A stretch of 6,100 bases of DNA from DASSUC01 sp035649895 (lineage in GTDB: Bacteria; Actinomycetota; Actinomycetes; Mycobacteriales; Micromonosporaceae): the NCBI GenBank assembly GCA_035649895.1, contig DASRIS010000147.1:1-6100 (forward strand), written 5' to 3'. The notes below the pieces were generated by a model. The model was not told the origin of the DNA and searched no databases. It saw only the letters and a program-made list of their open reading frames with translations. This document shows positions 1 to 6,100 of the stretch, piece after piece (within the stretch, counting starts at the first letter, position 1; each line of letters begins with the position of its first letter). Position numbers and translations under genes: made by a program.

Positions 1-865
1 GGATCACCCGCTGCTGCGACGGACCACTCGGCGCCGTCAACCCGTTCGACGCACCATCCTGGTTCACCGCCGAACCCCGCACCACCGCCAGCACCCGACG
101 CCCGTTACGCCGCGCATCCGACAACCGCTCCAGCAGCAGCATCCCGGCGCCTTCGGACCAAGCCGTGCCGTCCGCCGCCGCCGAGAACGCCTTGCACCTG
201 CCGTCGGCGGCCAGCCCACGCTGCCGGCTGAACTCGATGAACATGTAGGGCGACGGCATGACCGCCACACCGCCCACCAGAGCCAGGGAGCACTCTCCCT
301 GCCGCAGCGCCTGCGCCGCCAGGTGCAGCGCAACCAACGACGACGAGCACGCCGTGTCCACGGTCACCGCCGGACCCTCCAGCCCGAACGTATACGCCAG
401 CCGCCCCGAGGCCACGCTGGTGGCGTTGCCGGTGCCGAGGTACCCCTCCACGCCGTCCGGGACCTGGTCCAGCCGGGCGGCGTAGTCGGTGGCGACGACT
501 CCGGTGTAGACCCCGGTACGGCTGCCGCGCACCGCGCTGGGGGAGATCCCGGCCCGCTCGAACGCCTCCCACGCCGTCTCCAGCAGCAGGCGCTGCTGGG
601 GGTCCATGGCGAGGGCCTCACGCGGGCTGATGCCGAACAGCTCAGGGTCGAAGCCCGCGACGTCGTGAAGGAACCCACCCTCGCGCGTGTAGGAGGTGCC
701 GGCGTGGTCCGGGTCGGGGTGGTAGAGCCTGTCGAGGTCCCACCCACGGTCGGCGGGGAACGGGGAGATGACGTCGGCGCCGTCGACCACGAGCCGCCAG
801 AGGTCCTCCGGTGAGCAGGCACCGCCGGGGAAGCGGCAGGCCATCCCGACGATCGCGACCGGCTC
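1..865 (-). other. Ketosynthase domain of the next module, N-terminal two thirds
   Basis: The domain begins at EPVAIVGMACRFPGG (residue 1746) and runs off the left edge after about 288 of the usual ~420 residues. It would accept the chain from the upstream ACP and catalyse the next Claisen condensation. The active-site cysteine lies in VDTACSSSLVA (codon 347-349, residue 1918), so this is a standard condensing KS and not a KSQ loading domain. FDPELFGISPREALAMDPQQ, EFSRQRGLAADGRCKAFS and NQDGASNGLTAPSGPSQQ are all canonical. The two catalytic histidines lie outside the window. The next module's other domains and substrate are unknown. Confidence 0.96.
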
Positions 866-3800
866 GTCCACCGCGCCGGCGGCCGGGGTCTCCGTCTCTG
901 CGGCGGACCGGCTCTCATACTCGCCGACCAGCTCGAGGCTCAGGTACGCGACCAGGCTGGCCGGGCTCGGGTGGTCGAAGATGAGGGTGGCGGGCAGCCG
1001 GAGGCCGGTGGCTGTGCCGAGCCGGCTGCGCAGCTCCACCGCTGTCAGCGAGTCGAACCCCAGCTCCTTGAACGACCGGTCCGCGTCGACCTGGTGGTCC
1101 GGGCGGTGCCCCAGCACTGTTGACACGTGGGTACGTACCAGGTCGAGCAGGTACCGGCGCCGCTCGCTCCGGGTCATCCGGGACAGCTCGGCGCCGAGCG
1201 GCCCCGCCGCGACCGAAGCCACCGCGGCGGAGGCGGTGGCACGGCGTTCCGGCGCGCGGACCAGCCCGCTCAGGACCGCCGGCACCCCGGTCCCGGCAGC
1301 GCTGGCGCGGACCGCGGCGAGGTCCAACCGGACAGCCGCCACCACTGGCTCATCCCGGACGAGGGCCGCGTCCCATAGCCGCAGCCCCTGCTGCGACGTC
1401 ATGGGCGCCAACCCGGTACGACCCAACCGGGCCCGGTCCGCCGTACCCAGGGCACCGGTGATCGCCGACTCCTGTGCCCACAGCCCCCACGCCAGCGAGA
1501 CAGCCGGCAGCCCATGCGCTCGGCGGTGCTGTGCCAGGGCGTCGAGGAACGCGTTCGCCGCGGCGTAGTTGCCTTGCCCGGCGCCGCCCAGCATCCCGGC
1601 GACCGAGGAGTACAACGCGAACAGAGCCAGGTCGAGGTGGCGCGTCGCGTCGTGCAGGTTGGTCGCGGCGTCGGCCTTGGCCCGCAGCACCCGCCGTACC
1701 TGGTCGGCGGTGAGCGAGGTGACCACCCCGTCGTCGACCAGGCCGGCGGCGTGCACCACCCCGGTGAGCCGGTGCCGTTGCGGTATCTCCTCGACCAGGG
1801 CCGTGACCTGGTCCCGGTCGGCCACGTCACACGCTGCCACCGTGACCGTCGCGCCAGCCTCTTCCAGCTCGGCGACGAGCTGCGCGGCGCCCGGCGCGCC
1901 CATGCCCCGCCGGCCGGCCAGCAGGAGATGCCGCACGCCGTGCCGGGTGACCAGGTGCCGGGCGAGCAGCGCGCCGAGGGTGCCGGTGCCGCCGGTCACC
2001 AGCACCGTGCCGTCCGGGTCGAGGCGGGGCGGCATGGTGAGCACCACCTTGCCGACGTGCCTGGCCTGGCTGATGAACCGGAAGGCCTCCCGGGCCCGGC
2101 GTACGTCCCACGTGCGCACCGGCAGGGTGGCCAGGTCGCCGCGCTCGAACAGGTCCAGCAGGGTACGCAGCAGCTGCCCGAGCCGGTCGGGGCCGGCGTC
2201 GCGCATGTCGAACGCCTGGTACGCCACGCCCGGGTGCGCGGCGGTGACCTGGTCCGGCTGGCGGATGTCGGTCTTGCCCAGCTCCAGGAACCGGCCGCCA
2301 TCACCGAGCAGGCCCAGCGACGCGTCCACAAACTCCCCGGCCAGCGAGCTCAGCACCACGTCCACGCCGGCGCCCCCGGTGGCCGCCATGGCGCCGTCGG
2401 CGAAGCCCAGCGACCGCGAGGAGCCGATCCGCTCCTCCGGCAGCCCCAGGTCGCGCAGGGTCTCCCACTTACCGGGGCTGGCGGTGGCGAAGACCTCGGC
2501 CCCGAGGTGGTGGGCGAGCTGGACCGCCGCCATCCCGACGCCGCCCGCACCGGCGTGGATCAGCACCCGCTCGCCACGGCGCAGCCCGGCAAGGTCGACC
2601 AGCCCGTAGTAGGCGGTGAGGAAGACCACCGGTACCGCCGCGGCCTGTTCGAACGACCACCCCGCCGGCATCGGCACCACCGTGCGGGCGTCCGCGACCA
2701 CCAGCGTGCCCATCCCCTGCGGCGCCAGCCCGAACGCCCGGTCCCCAGGAGCAAGGTGGGTGACGCCGTCGCCGACCTCCAGCACGGTCCCGGCGAGCTC
2801 GCTACCGACCGACGCCGCGCCCGGGTACATCCCGAGTGCCACCAGTACGTCGCGGAAGTTCACCCCAGCCGCGCGCACCTCGACGCGTACCTGGCCGGCC
2901 GCCAGGGGCTCCAGCGCCTCCGGGGCCGGCACGAGGGCCAGGTCCTCCAGCGTCCCCCCACCGGCAATGTCCAGCCGCCACGCCACGGCATCCGGCGGAG
3001 CCAGTGCGCCACCGCCGGCGTCCACCCGCGCCAGGCGGGGCACCAGCACCTTCCCGTTCCGCAGGGCCAGCTCCGGCTCGCCCGTCGCCAGCGCCGCCGC
3101 CAGCTCGGTGCCGGCCCCGGCATCCGGATCGGTGCCTGCTCCGGCATCCGCGGCGGGCTCGGCCGGACCGGTGCCCGCTCCGGCATCCGGGTCCAGGTCG
3201 AGCAGCACGAACCGGCCTGGGTGCTCGGACTGGGCCGACCGGACCAGGCCCCAGACCGCCGCATGCACCAGGTCCCCCACGTCCGCCCCGGTGTGCGTGG
3301 CCACCGCGCCCCGGGTGACCAGCACCAGCCGCGACGACGCCAACCGCTCATCGGCCAACCAGCTCTGCAGCAGCTCAAGGGCTGACGTCACCGCGAGGTG
3401 CACGCAGTCGGCGAGCCGGTGGTGCTCGCGCCAGGCCAGTACGGTCAGCACTGTCCCGGGTGCGTCCGTGAAGGACGCCGCCAGCGCCGCGACATCCGGA
3501 TACACCGGTACGTCGAGACCGAGCCGGTCCTCGCCCAGGACCGCCCAGCCGGCCGGCGCGGGCGCGTCGGGGACGGGCACCGGCAGCCAGTCGAGCCGGT
3601 AGAGGTCGTCGCAGGCGGCCGGCGGCTGGTCCGGGTTGAACGGGCGCAGGGTCAGTGTGCCGGCGGTGAGGACCGGCCCGCCCGTGGCGTCGGCGATGGC
3701 CACTGTGACGGTGTCGGTGCCGGTCGCATGGATGGCGACACGCAGCTGCGCAGCTCCGGTCGCGTGCAGGGTGACGTCCGTCCAGGTGAACGGTAGCCGC

Positions 3801-6100
3801 AGGGCACTGTCGATGGTGGCCAGCATCGGGTGCAGGGCGGTGTCGAGGAGGGCGGGGTGGATGCCGTACCCGCCGGTCCAGTCGCGGAGAGGCTCGGGCA
3901 GTGCCGCCTCGGCGTAGATGTCGTCGCCGTGGCGCCAGGCCGTGGTGAGGCCTTGGAACGCGGGTCCGTAGGAGTAGCCACGTGCGGCGGCGTGGGGGTA
4001 GATGCCGGCTGTGTCGATGGGCTCGGCGTTCGGGGGTGGCCAGGCGGTCAGGTCGGGTGGCTGGATGGTGGGTGCGTGGGTGGACAGGGTGCCTTGGGCG
4101 TGGTGGGTCCAGGGCTGTTCGTCGGGTGCCTGCTCGGGGCGGGAGTAGATGCTGATGGCGCGTTCGCCGTCGGGAGCCGGCGCGGCCACCGTGACCTGCA
4201 GGTGTACGCCGCCGTTCTCCGGCAGTGCCAGCGGGGCCTGGAGGGTCAGCTCGGCGAGGTGCGGGCAGCCGACCCGTTCACCGGCGTGGATGGCCAGCTC
4301 GACGAAGGCGGTGCCAGGCATGAGGGTGGTGCCGGCGATGACATGCTCGGCCAGCCAGGGATGGGTCTGCCGGCAGGCCCGGCCGGCGAGCAGCAGCCCG
4401 TCCCCTGCGGCCAAGGTGACCGCCGCGCCGAGCAGCGGATGTCCGGCCGCGTCCAGGCCGACGGTGGTCAGGTCGGGAGCCCGGTGGGGCGCGGTCAGCC
4501 AGTAGCGTTGCCGTTGGAACGCGTAGGTCGGCAGCTCGGCCAGCTTCCCAACCCGGCCGGCCAGGACCGCGGTCCAGTCCACCGGCGCTCCCCGTACCCA
4601 TAGCTGCCCTACCGCCGTGGCGAGGGTGACCACCTCGTCCCGGCCGCGCCGGCTGGTGGCCACAAACTCCATGTCCGACTCGCCGGGCACGCACGCGGCG
4701 CCCATGGCGGTGAGCACCGCGTCCGGACCGACCTCGACCACAGTGGCCGCCCCGGCCTCGGCCAGCCAGGCCACCGCGTCAGCGAACCGCACTGTCTGGC
4801 GTGCCTGCCGCACCCAGTAGCCTGGGGTGGACATCTCATCAGTGGGCTGGCCGGTCACTGTGGACACCACCGGGATACGCGCTGGTCGGTACTCGATCCC
4901 CTCGGCCACCCTGGCCAGGTCGTCCAGCATCGGCTCCATCAACCGGGAGTGGAACGCGTGCGAGCCCCGTAGCCGGTGTACCTTTACCTCCGCCTCGCCC
5001 AGCAGGGTCGCCGCCGCGCCTACCGCGTCCTGCTCACCGGAGAGCACCACGGCGGCCGGGCCGTTGACCGCGGCCACCTCCACGCCCGTACCCGCCACCA
5101 GCTCGGTGACCTGCTGCGGCTCCGCCTGGACCGCCAGCATCGCGCCGCGGGTCGGCAGCGCCTGCATCAGGGCCCCCCGCGCGGCCACCAGCCGGCAGGC
5201 GTCGGCCAGGTCCAGCACGCCGGCCACGTGCGCCGCGGCGACCTCGCCCACGGAGTGGCCCGCCACGAAGTCCGGCCGCACCCCGAACGACTCCAGCAGC
5301 CGGTAGCCGGCCACCTCCATCGCGAACAGCGCGGCCTGGGTGTATACCGTCTGGTCCAGCAGGCGTGCCGTGGCGCTGCCCTCCTGCGCCTGCAGGACCT
5401 GCGTCAACGACCTGGGCAGCAACCCCTCCAGCTCGGCGCAGACCTGGCCCAGCACCTGGCGGAACACCGGGAACCCCGCCGCCAGCCCGCTGCCCATCCC
5501 GGCCCGCTGCGCCCCCTGGCCGGAGAACACCACCGCCAGCCGGCCCGCCGCCACCCGGCCTGACACCACGCCCAGCCCCGCGCCTGTGGCGCCGGTGGAC
5601 ACCGCCTCGACACCGGCCACCAGCTGCTCCCGGTCGGCGCCCCACACCACCGCCCGGCACGGCAGCTGCGTCCGGCCCACCACCAACGACCACGCCACAT
5701 CCGCGGCGCCGGTCTCAGCACCGGCCAGCGCCTCAGCCAGCCGCGACGCCTGACCCGCCAGCCCGGCGGCGTCACCGGCCGACACCACCCACGGCACCAG
5801 TGGCGAAGCCACCGCAGGCAGCGGGGAGCCCATGACCCGCTCGGGCTCCTCCGGTGCCTGCTCCACAACGACATGGGCGTTCGTCCCGCTCGCGCCGAAC
5901 GACGAGACTCCGGCTCGGCGTGGCCGGCCGGTCTGTGGCCAGTCGACCGGCTCGGTCAACAGCCGCACCGCACCAGCCGACCAGTCCACCTGCGGCGACG
6001 GCTCATCCACATGCAACGTCGCCGGCAGCACCCCGTGCCGCAGCGCCAGCACCATCTTCATCACACCAGCCACACCCGCCGCCGCCTGCGCATGCCCGAT
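1..6100 (-). CDS. Modular type I polyketide synthase, internal fragment (partial at both ends)
   Basis: This is one reading frame, translated on the minus strand from 6100 to 2, open for 2033 codons without a stop. Its order is KS (C-terminal end)-AT-DH-structural KR-ER-KR-ACP-KS (N-terminal part). That is a full extension module of a cytosolic cis-AT assembly line plus parts of its flanks. It should extend a polyketide chain by one malonyl-derived unit and reduce it fully. Seen directly: GHSVG and HAFH in the AT, HxxxGxxxxP in the DH, the glycine-rich ER loop, TGGTGTLG and Ser-Tyr-Asn in the KR, GFDSL in the ACP and TACSSS in the second KS. No start, stop, docking domain or thioesterase is present, so the protein continues beyond both edges. 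I found no in-frame TTA (bldA) codon. The exact cluster and product are not recognised. Confidence 0.97.
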   Translation of the reverse strand, partial: MGHAQAAAGVAGVMKMVLALRHGVLPATLHVDEPSPQVDWSAGAVRLLTEPVDWPQTGRPRRAGVSSFGASGTNAHVVVEQAPEEPERVMGSPLPAVASPLVPWVVSAGDAAGLAGQASRLAEALAGAETGAADVAWSLVVGRTQLPCRAVVWGADREQLVAGVEAVSTGATGAGLGVVSGRVAAGRLAVVFSGQGAQRAGMGSGLAAGFPVFRQVLGQVCAELEGLLPRSLTQVLQAQEGSATARLLDQTVYTQAALFAMEVAGYRLLESFGVRPDFVAGHSVGEVAAAHVAGVLDLADACRLVAARGALMQALPTRGAMLAVQAEPQQVTELVAGTGVEVAAVNGPAAVVLSGEQDAVGAAATLLGEAEVKVHRLRGSHAFHSRLMEPMLDDLARVAEGIEYRPARIPVVSTVTGQPTDEMSTPGYWVRQARQTVRFADAVAWLAEAGAATVVEVGPDAVLTAMGAACVPGESDMEFVATSRRGRDEVVTLATAVGQLWVRGAPVDWTAVLAGRVGKLAELPTYAFQRQRYWLTAPHRAPDLTTVGLDAAGHPLLGAAVTLAAGDGLLLAGRACRQTHPWLAEHVIAGTTLMPGTAFVELAIHAGERVGCPHLAELTLQAPLALPENGGVHLQVTVAAPAPDGERAISIYSRPEQAPDEQPWTHHAQGTLSTHAPTIQPPDLTAWPPPNAEPIDTAGIYPHAAARGYSYGPAFQGLTTAWRHGDDIYAEAALPEPLRDWTGGYGIHPALLDTALHPMLATIDSALRLPFTWTDVTLHATGAAQLRVAIHATGTDTVTVAIADATGGPVLTAGTLTLRPFNPDQPPAACDDLYRLDWLPVPVPDAPAPAGWAVLGEDRLGLDVPVYPDVAALAASFTDAPGTVLTVLAWREHHRLADCVHLAVTSALELLQSWLADERLASSRLVLVTRGAVATHTGADVGDLVHAAVWGLVRSAQSEHPGRFVLLDLDPDAGAGTGPAEPAADAGAGTDPDAGAGTELAAALATGEPELALRNGKVLVPRLARVDAGGGALAPPDAVAWRLDIAGGGTLEDLALVPAPEALEPLAAGQVRVEVRAAGVNFRDVLVALGMYPGAASVGSELAGTVLEVGDGVTHLAPGDRAFGLAPQGMGTLVVADARTVVPMPAGWSFEQAAAVPVVFLTAYYGLVDLAGLRRGERVLIHAGAGGVGMAAVQLAHHLGAEVFATASPGKWETLRDLGLPEERIGSSRSLGFADGAMAATGGAGVDVVLSSLAGEFVDASLGLLGDGGRFLELGKTDIRQPDQVTAAHPGVAYQAFDMRDAGPDRLGQLLRTLLDLFERGDLATLPVRTWDVRRAREAFRFISQARHVGKVVLTMPPRLDPDGTVLVTGGTGTLGALLARHLVTRHGVRHLLLAGRRGMGAPGAAQLVAELEEAGATVTVAACDVADRDQVTALVEEIPQRHRLTGVVHAAGLVDDGVVTSLTADQVRRVLRAKADAATNLHDATRHLDLALFALYSSVAGMLGGAGQGNYAAANAFLDALAQHRRAHGLPAVSLAWGLWAQESAITGALGTADRARLGRTGLAPMTSQQGLRLWDAALVRDEPVVAAVRLDLAAVRASAAGTGVPAVLSGLVRAPERRATASAAVASVAAGPLGAELSRMTRSERRRYLLDLVRTHVSTVLGHRPDHQVDADRSFKELGFDSLTAVELRSRLGTATGLRLPATLIFDHPSPASLVAYLSLELVGEYESRSAAETETPAAGAVDEPVAIVGMACRFPGGACSPEDLWRLVVDGADVISPFPADRGWDLDRLYHPDPDHAGTSYTREGGFLHDVAGFDPELFGISPREALAMDPQQRLLLETAWEAFERAGISPSAVRGSRTGVYTGVVATDYAARLDQVPDGVEGYLGTGNATSVASGRLAYTFGLEGPAVTVDTACSSSLVALHLAAQALRQGECSLALVGGVAVMPSPYMFIEFSRQRGLAADGRCKAFSAAADGTAWSEGAGMLLLERLSDARRNGRRVLAVVRGSAVNQDGASNGLTAPSGPSQQRVI
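866..928 (-). other. ACP-KS inter-module linker
   Basis: A 21-residue acidic, Ala-rich linker (GEYESRSAAETETPAAGAVD region) joins the ACP to the next KS. It is of ordinary length for modules within one polypeptide. It contains no stop codon and no coiled-coil docking helix, which shows that the module boundary is not a protein boundary. Confidence 0.9.
929..1150 (-). other. Acyl carrier protein domain
   Basis: This is a phosphopantetheine-binding four-helix domain (residues 1651-1724) that carries the extender and growing chain. The attachment site is ELGFDSLTAVEL; the serine (codon 1049-1051, residue 1684) should receive 4'-phosphopantetheine from a PPTase. VLGHRPDHQVDADRSF precedes it and LPATLIFDHPSPASLVAYL follows, all canonical. 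A single ACP is present. It ends only 21 residues before the next KS, so the chain passes to that KS within the same protein. Confidence 0.97.
1151..1471 (-). other. KR C-terminal tail and KR-ACP linker
   Basis: Residues 1544-1650 complete the KR fold (SAITGALGTADRARL, then a GLRLWDAALVRDEP helix typical of the KR tail). They then run through an Ala/Arg/Val-rich flexible linker to LSRMTRSERRRYLLDLV, the usual lead-in to the ACP. No separate domain is present in it. Confidence 0.8.
1472..2011 (-). other. Ketoreductase domain, catalytic half, probable B1 type
   Basis: This SDR-fold domain (residues 1364-1543) reduces the beta-ketoacyl-ACP to the hydroxyl with NADPH. The cofactor motif is TGGTGTLG (1973-1996). 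Catalytic residues seen are Lys (codon 1676-1678), Ser in YSSVAG (1604-1606), Tyr in GQGNYAAANAF (1565-1567) and Asn (1553-1555). The stereochemical motif usually written LDD reads VDD here (1730-1738). The key second aspartate is kept and the A-type tryptophan motif is not apparent, so B type (D-hydroxyl) is inferred. The residue two places after the catalytic Tyr is Ala, not the Pro of B2 types, which points to B1. The hydroxyl is later removed by DH and ER, so the configuration is cryptic in the product. Confidence 0.93.
2030..2974 (-). other. Enoylreductase domain (MDR family)
   Basis: This domain (residues 1043-1357) reduces the enoyl-ACP to the saturated acyl-ACP with NADPH. It starts at LDIAGGGTLEDL and includes GVNFRDVLVALGMYPG and the substrate-side region SELAGTVLEVGDGV. 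The cofactor loop is HAGAGGVGMAA (2525-2557), where the first alanine of the common HAAAGGVG form is glycine. ASPGKW follows, with Lys at codon 2468-2470 (residue 1211). The domain ends with GRFLELGKTDIR and HVGKVVLTMPP. Two departures from consensus are seen: SSRSLGF instead of the common SSRTLDF (Gly codon 2405-2407), and DVVLSSLAGEF instead of DVVLNSLAGEF. The cofactor site looks intact, so activity is likely, with some doubt from the missing aspartate. Confidence 0.93.
3107..3193 (-). repeat. Triplicated 24-bp in-frame unit (DPDAGAGT repeats)
   Basis: Three copies of a 24-bp unit lie at 3107-3130, 3131-3154 and 3170-3193. The first two are adjacent, and a 15-bp spacer (3155-3169, encoding GPAEP) precedes the third. 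Copies 1 and 3 match at 21 of 24 positions, copies 2 and 3 at 21 of 24, and copies 1 and 2 at 19 of 24. All share the core ccggcatccg. On the minus strand they encode DPDAGAGT, AADAGAGT and DPDAGAGT (residues 970-998). They sit in the flexible loop between the structural KR half and the strand leading to the ER. The likely origin is in-frame tandem duplication by slippage or unequal crossing-over in a tolerant linker. Confidence 0.9.
3194..3604 (-). other. Structural (non-catalytic) KR subdomain
   Basis: Residues 833-969 form the truncated Rossmann half that precedes the ER in fully reducing modules and packs against the catalytic KR. It begins with LYRLDWLPVPV. It continues through VLTVLAW, LLQSWLADERLASSRLVLVT and the conserved AAVWGLVRSAQSEHPGRF, and ends in VLLDLD. 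There is no nucleotide-binding glycine motif and no catalytic triad here, as expected. It belongs to the same KR as the domain at 1472-2011; the ER is inserted between the two halves. Confidence 0.9.
3638..4441 (-). other. Dehydratase domain (double hot-dog)
   Basis: This domain (residues 554-821, normal length) removes water from the beta-hydroxyacyl-ACP made by the KR to give the enoyl thioester. It starts with HPLLG. The active-site motif HVIAGTTLMP fits HxxxGxxxxP exactly (His codon 4343-4345, residue 586). The second catalytic motif, HPALLDTALH, supplies the aspartate (codon 3842-3844, residue 753). GYSYGPAFQGL, the conserved YGP segment, lies between them. The domain ends near GTLTLRPF. 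All key residues are present, so an active DH is inferred. The middle of the domain (roughly 3840-4140) uses C-ending codons far more than the surrounding gene. Confidence 0.95.
4442..4699 (-). other. Post-AT linker
   Basis: Residues 468-553 join the AT to the DH. The sequence includes the family's GQLWVRGAPVDW segment and ends in LPTYAFQRQRYWL (about 4496-4534), the conserved post-AT motif that wraps back over the AT and KS-AT linker. About 15 further residues lead to the HPLLG start of the DH. Nothing unusual is seen. Confidence 0.85.
4700..5533 (-). other. Acyltransferase domain, malonyl-CoA type
   Basis: This domain (residues about 190-467) loads the extender unit onto the module's ACP. 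It begins with VVFSGQGAQRAGMG. The nucleophile motif is GHSVGE (Ser codon 5252-5254, residue 283), followed by the VAARGALMQ region with the substrate-binding arginine. The specificity motif at 4949-4960 is HAFH, and LLDQTVYTQAALFA lies before the active site. Both are the established signatures of malonyl-specific ATs; methylmalonyl ATs usually carry YASH and an RVDVVQ-type segment. The domain continues through TPGYWVRQARQTVRF to VVEVGPDAVL. All key residues are present, so an active malonyl transferase is inferred. Motif-based specificity is usually reliable but not absolute. Confidence 0.95.
5534..5851 (-). other. KS-AT linker
   Basis: These are about 106 residues (84-189) between the KS and AT core. 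In PKS structures this region folds as a small alpha/beta adaptor holding the AT against the KS. Recognisable pieces are PWVVSAGDAAGL, the ALAG/DVAWSLVVGRTQLPCRAVVW stretch (matching the family's 'SLATTR...HRAVVV' region) and the run up to VVSGRVAAGRLAVVF before the AT. Length is normal for the family. No catalytic residue is expected. Confidence 0.85.
5852..6100 (-). other. Ketosynthase domain, C-terminal end only (upstream part of this module)
   Basis: Residues 1-83 of the fragment are the end of a KS, the domain that condenses the incoming acyl chain with the extender on the ACP. The first residues, IGHAQAAAGVAGV, contain the conserved catalytic histidine of the KS 'NIGH' motif (His codon 6092-6094). 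The segment RAGVSSFGASGTNAHVVVEQ closes the domain in the usual way. The active-site cysteine and the first catalytic histidine lie beyond the right edge, so activity of this KS cannot be judged. Its codons end strongly in G (17 of 20 codons at 6002-6061), unlike the DH further on. Confidence 0.95.

Noticed and set aside
302..361. Possible KSQ (decarboxylating loading) domain
   Set aside because: The active-site residue is Cys in TACSSS, so this is a normal condensing KS.
364..918. Minus-strand open frame of 184 codons overlapping the KS start, and similar ones at 5034-5693 and 5404-5874
   Set aside because: They are in a different phase from the PKS frame and give Arg/Pro- or Gly-rich nonsense. 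The KS and AT motifs read only in the phase with codons starting at 6100, 6097 and so on.
866..928. Possible gene boundary, promoter or ribosome-binding site between ACP and KS
   Set aside because: The frame is continuous through the linker with no stop and no docking-domain sequence, so the two modules are on one polypeptide.
1514..3385. Long plus-strand open frame of 623 codons
   Set aside because: It is antisense to the DH-ER-KR coding sequence. Its translation is low-complexity (rich in Arg, Gly, Gln, His) with no recognisable domain. Long antisense frames are expected opposite GC-rich actinomycete genes. The minus frame here carries intact catalytic motifs.
1..6100. Possible frameshift or stop breaking the PKS
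   Set aside because: I translated every codon of the frame. It stays open from edge to edge, and each domain follows in the same phase, so there is no evidence of a pseudogene or sequencing break.
1..6100. RNA genes, CRISPR, insertion sequences, origins or a new kind of defence or mobile system
   Set aside because: The whole window is accounted for by PKS domains and linkers. Apart from the 24-bp triplication I noticed no repeats, terminal inverted repeats, intergenic space or RNA-like structure.

Overview
The window lies entirely inside one very large gene on the minus strand: a cis-AT, modular type I polyketide synthase (PKS) from a high-GC actinomycete (Streptomyces/Micromonosporaceae type, judged from the very GC-rich sequence, G/C-ending codons and domain motifs). 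I read the frame from position 6100 down to 2. It is open for 2033 consecutive codons with no stop and no sign of a frameshift. Neither the start nor the stop codon is in the window. Residue numbers below count from the codon at 6098-6100 as residue 1.

Layout in the direction of translation: the last ~83 residues of a ketosynthase (KS, 6100-5852); KS-AT linker; acyltransferase with malonyl-CoA signatures (AT, 5533-4700); post-AT linker; dehydratase (DH, 4441-3638); structural, non-catalytic half of the ketoreductase (3604-3194); a short linker with a triplicated 24-bp unit (3193-3107); enoylreductase (ER, 2974-2030); catalytic ketoreductase (KR, 2011-1472); acyl carrier protein (ACP, 1150-929); a 21-residue linker; and the first ~288 residues of the next module's KS (865-1). 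The window therefore holds one nearly complete, fully reducing extension module (KS-AT-DH-ER-KR-ACP) and the beginning of the next module on the same polypeptide.

How the parts work together: the AT loads malonyl onto the ACP and the KS condenses it with the incoming chain. KR, DH and ER then reduce the beta-keto group to a methylene, and the chain passes to the next KS. The predicted contribution is one unbranched, saturated two-carbon unit. The catalytic motifs I looked for in AT, DH, KR, ACP and the downstream KS are present; the ER has its NADPH-binding loop but lacks one usually conserved acidic residue. The final compound cannot be inferred from one module.

I see no promoter, terminator, RNA gene, mobile element or CRISPR array. 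There is no evidence for an undescribed type of system. The details worth a second look are the repeat-expanded linker before the ER, the abrupt changes in third-codon-position composition along the gene, and the ER substitution.
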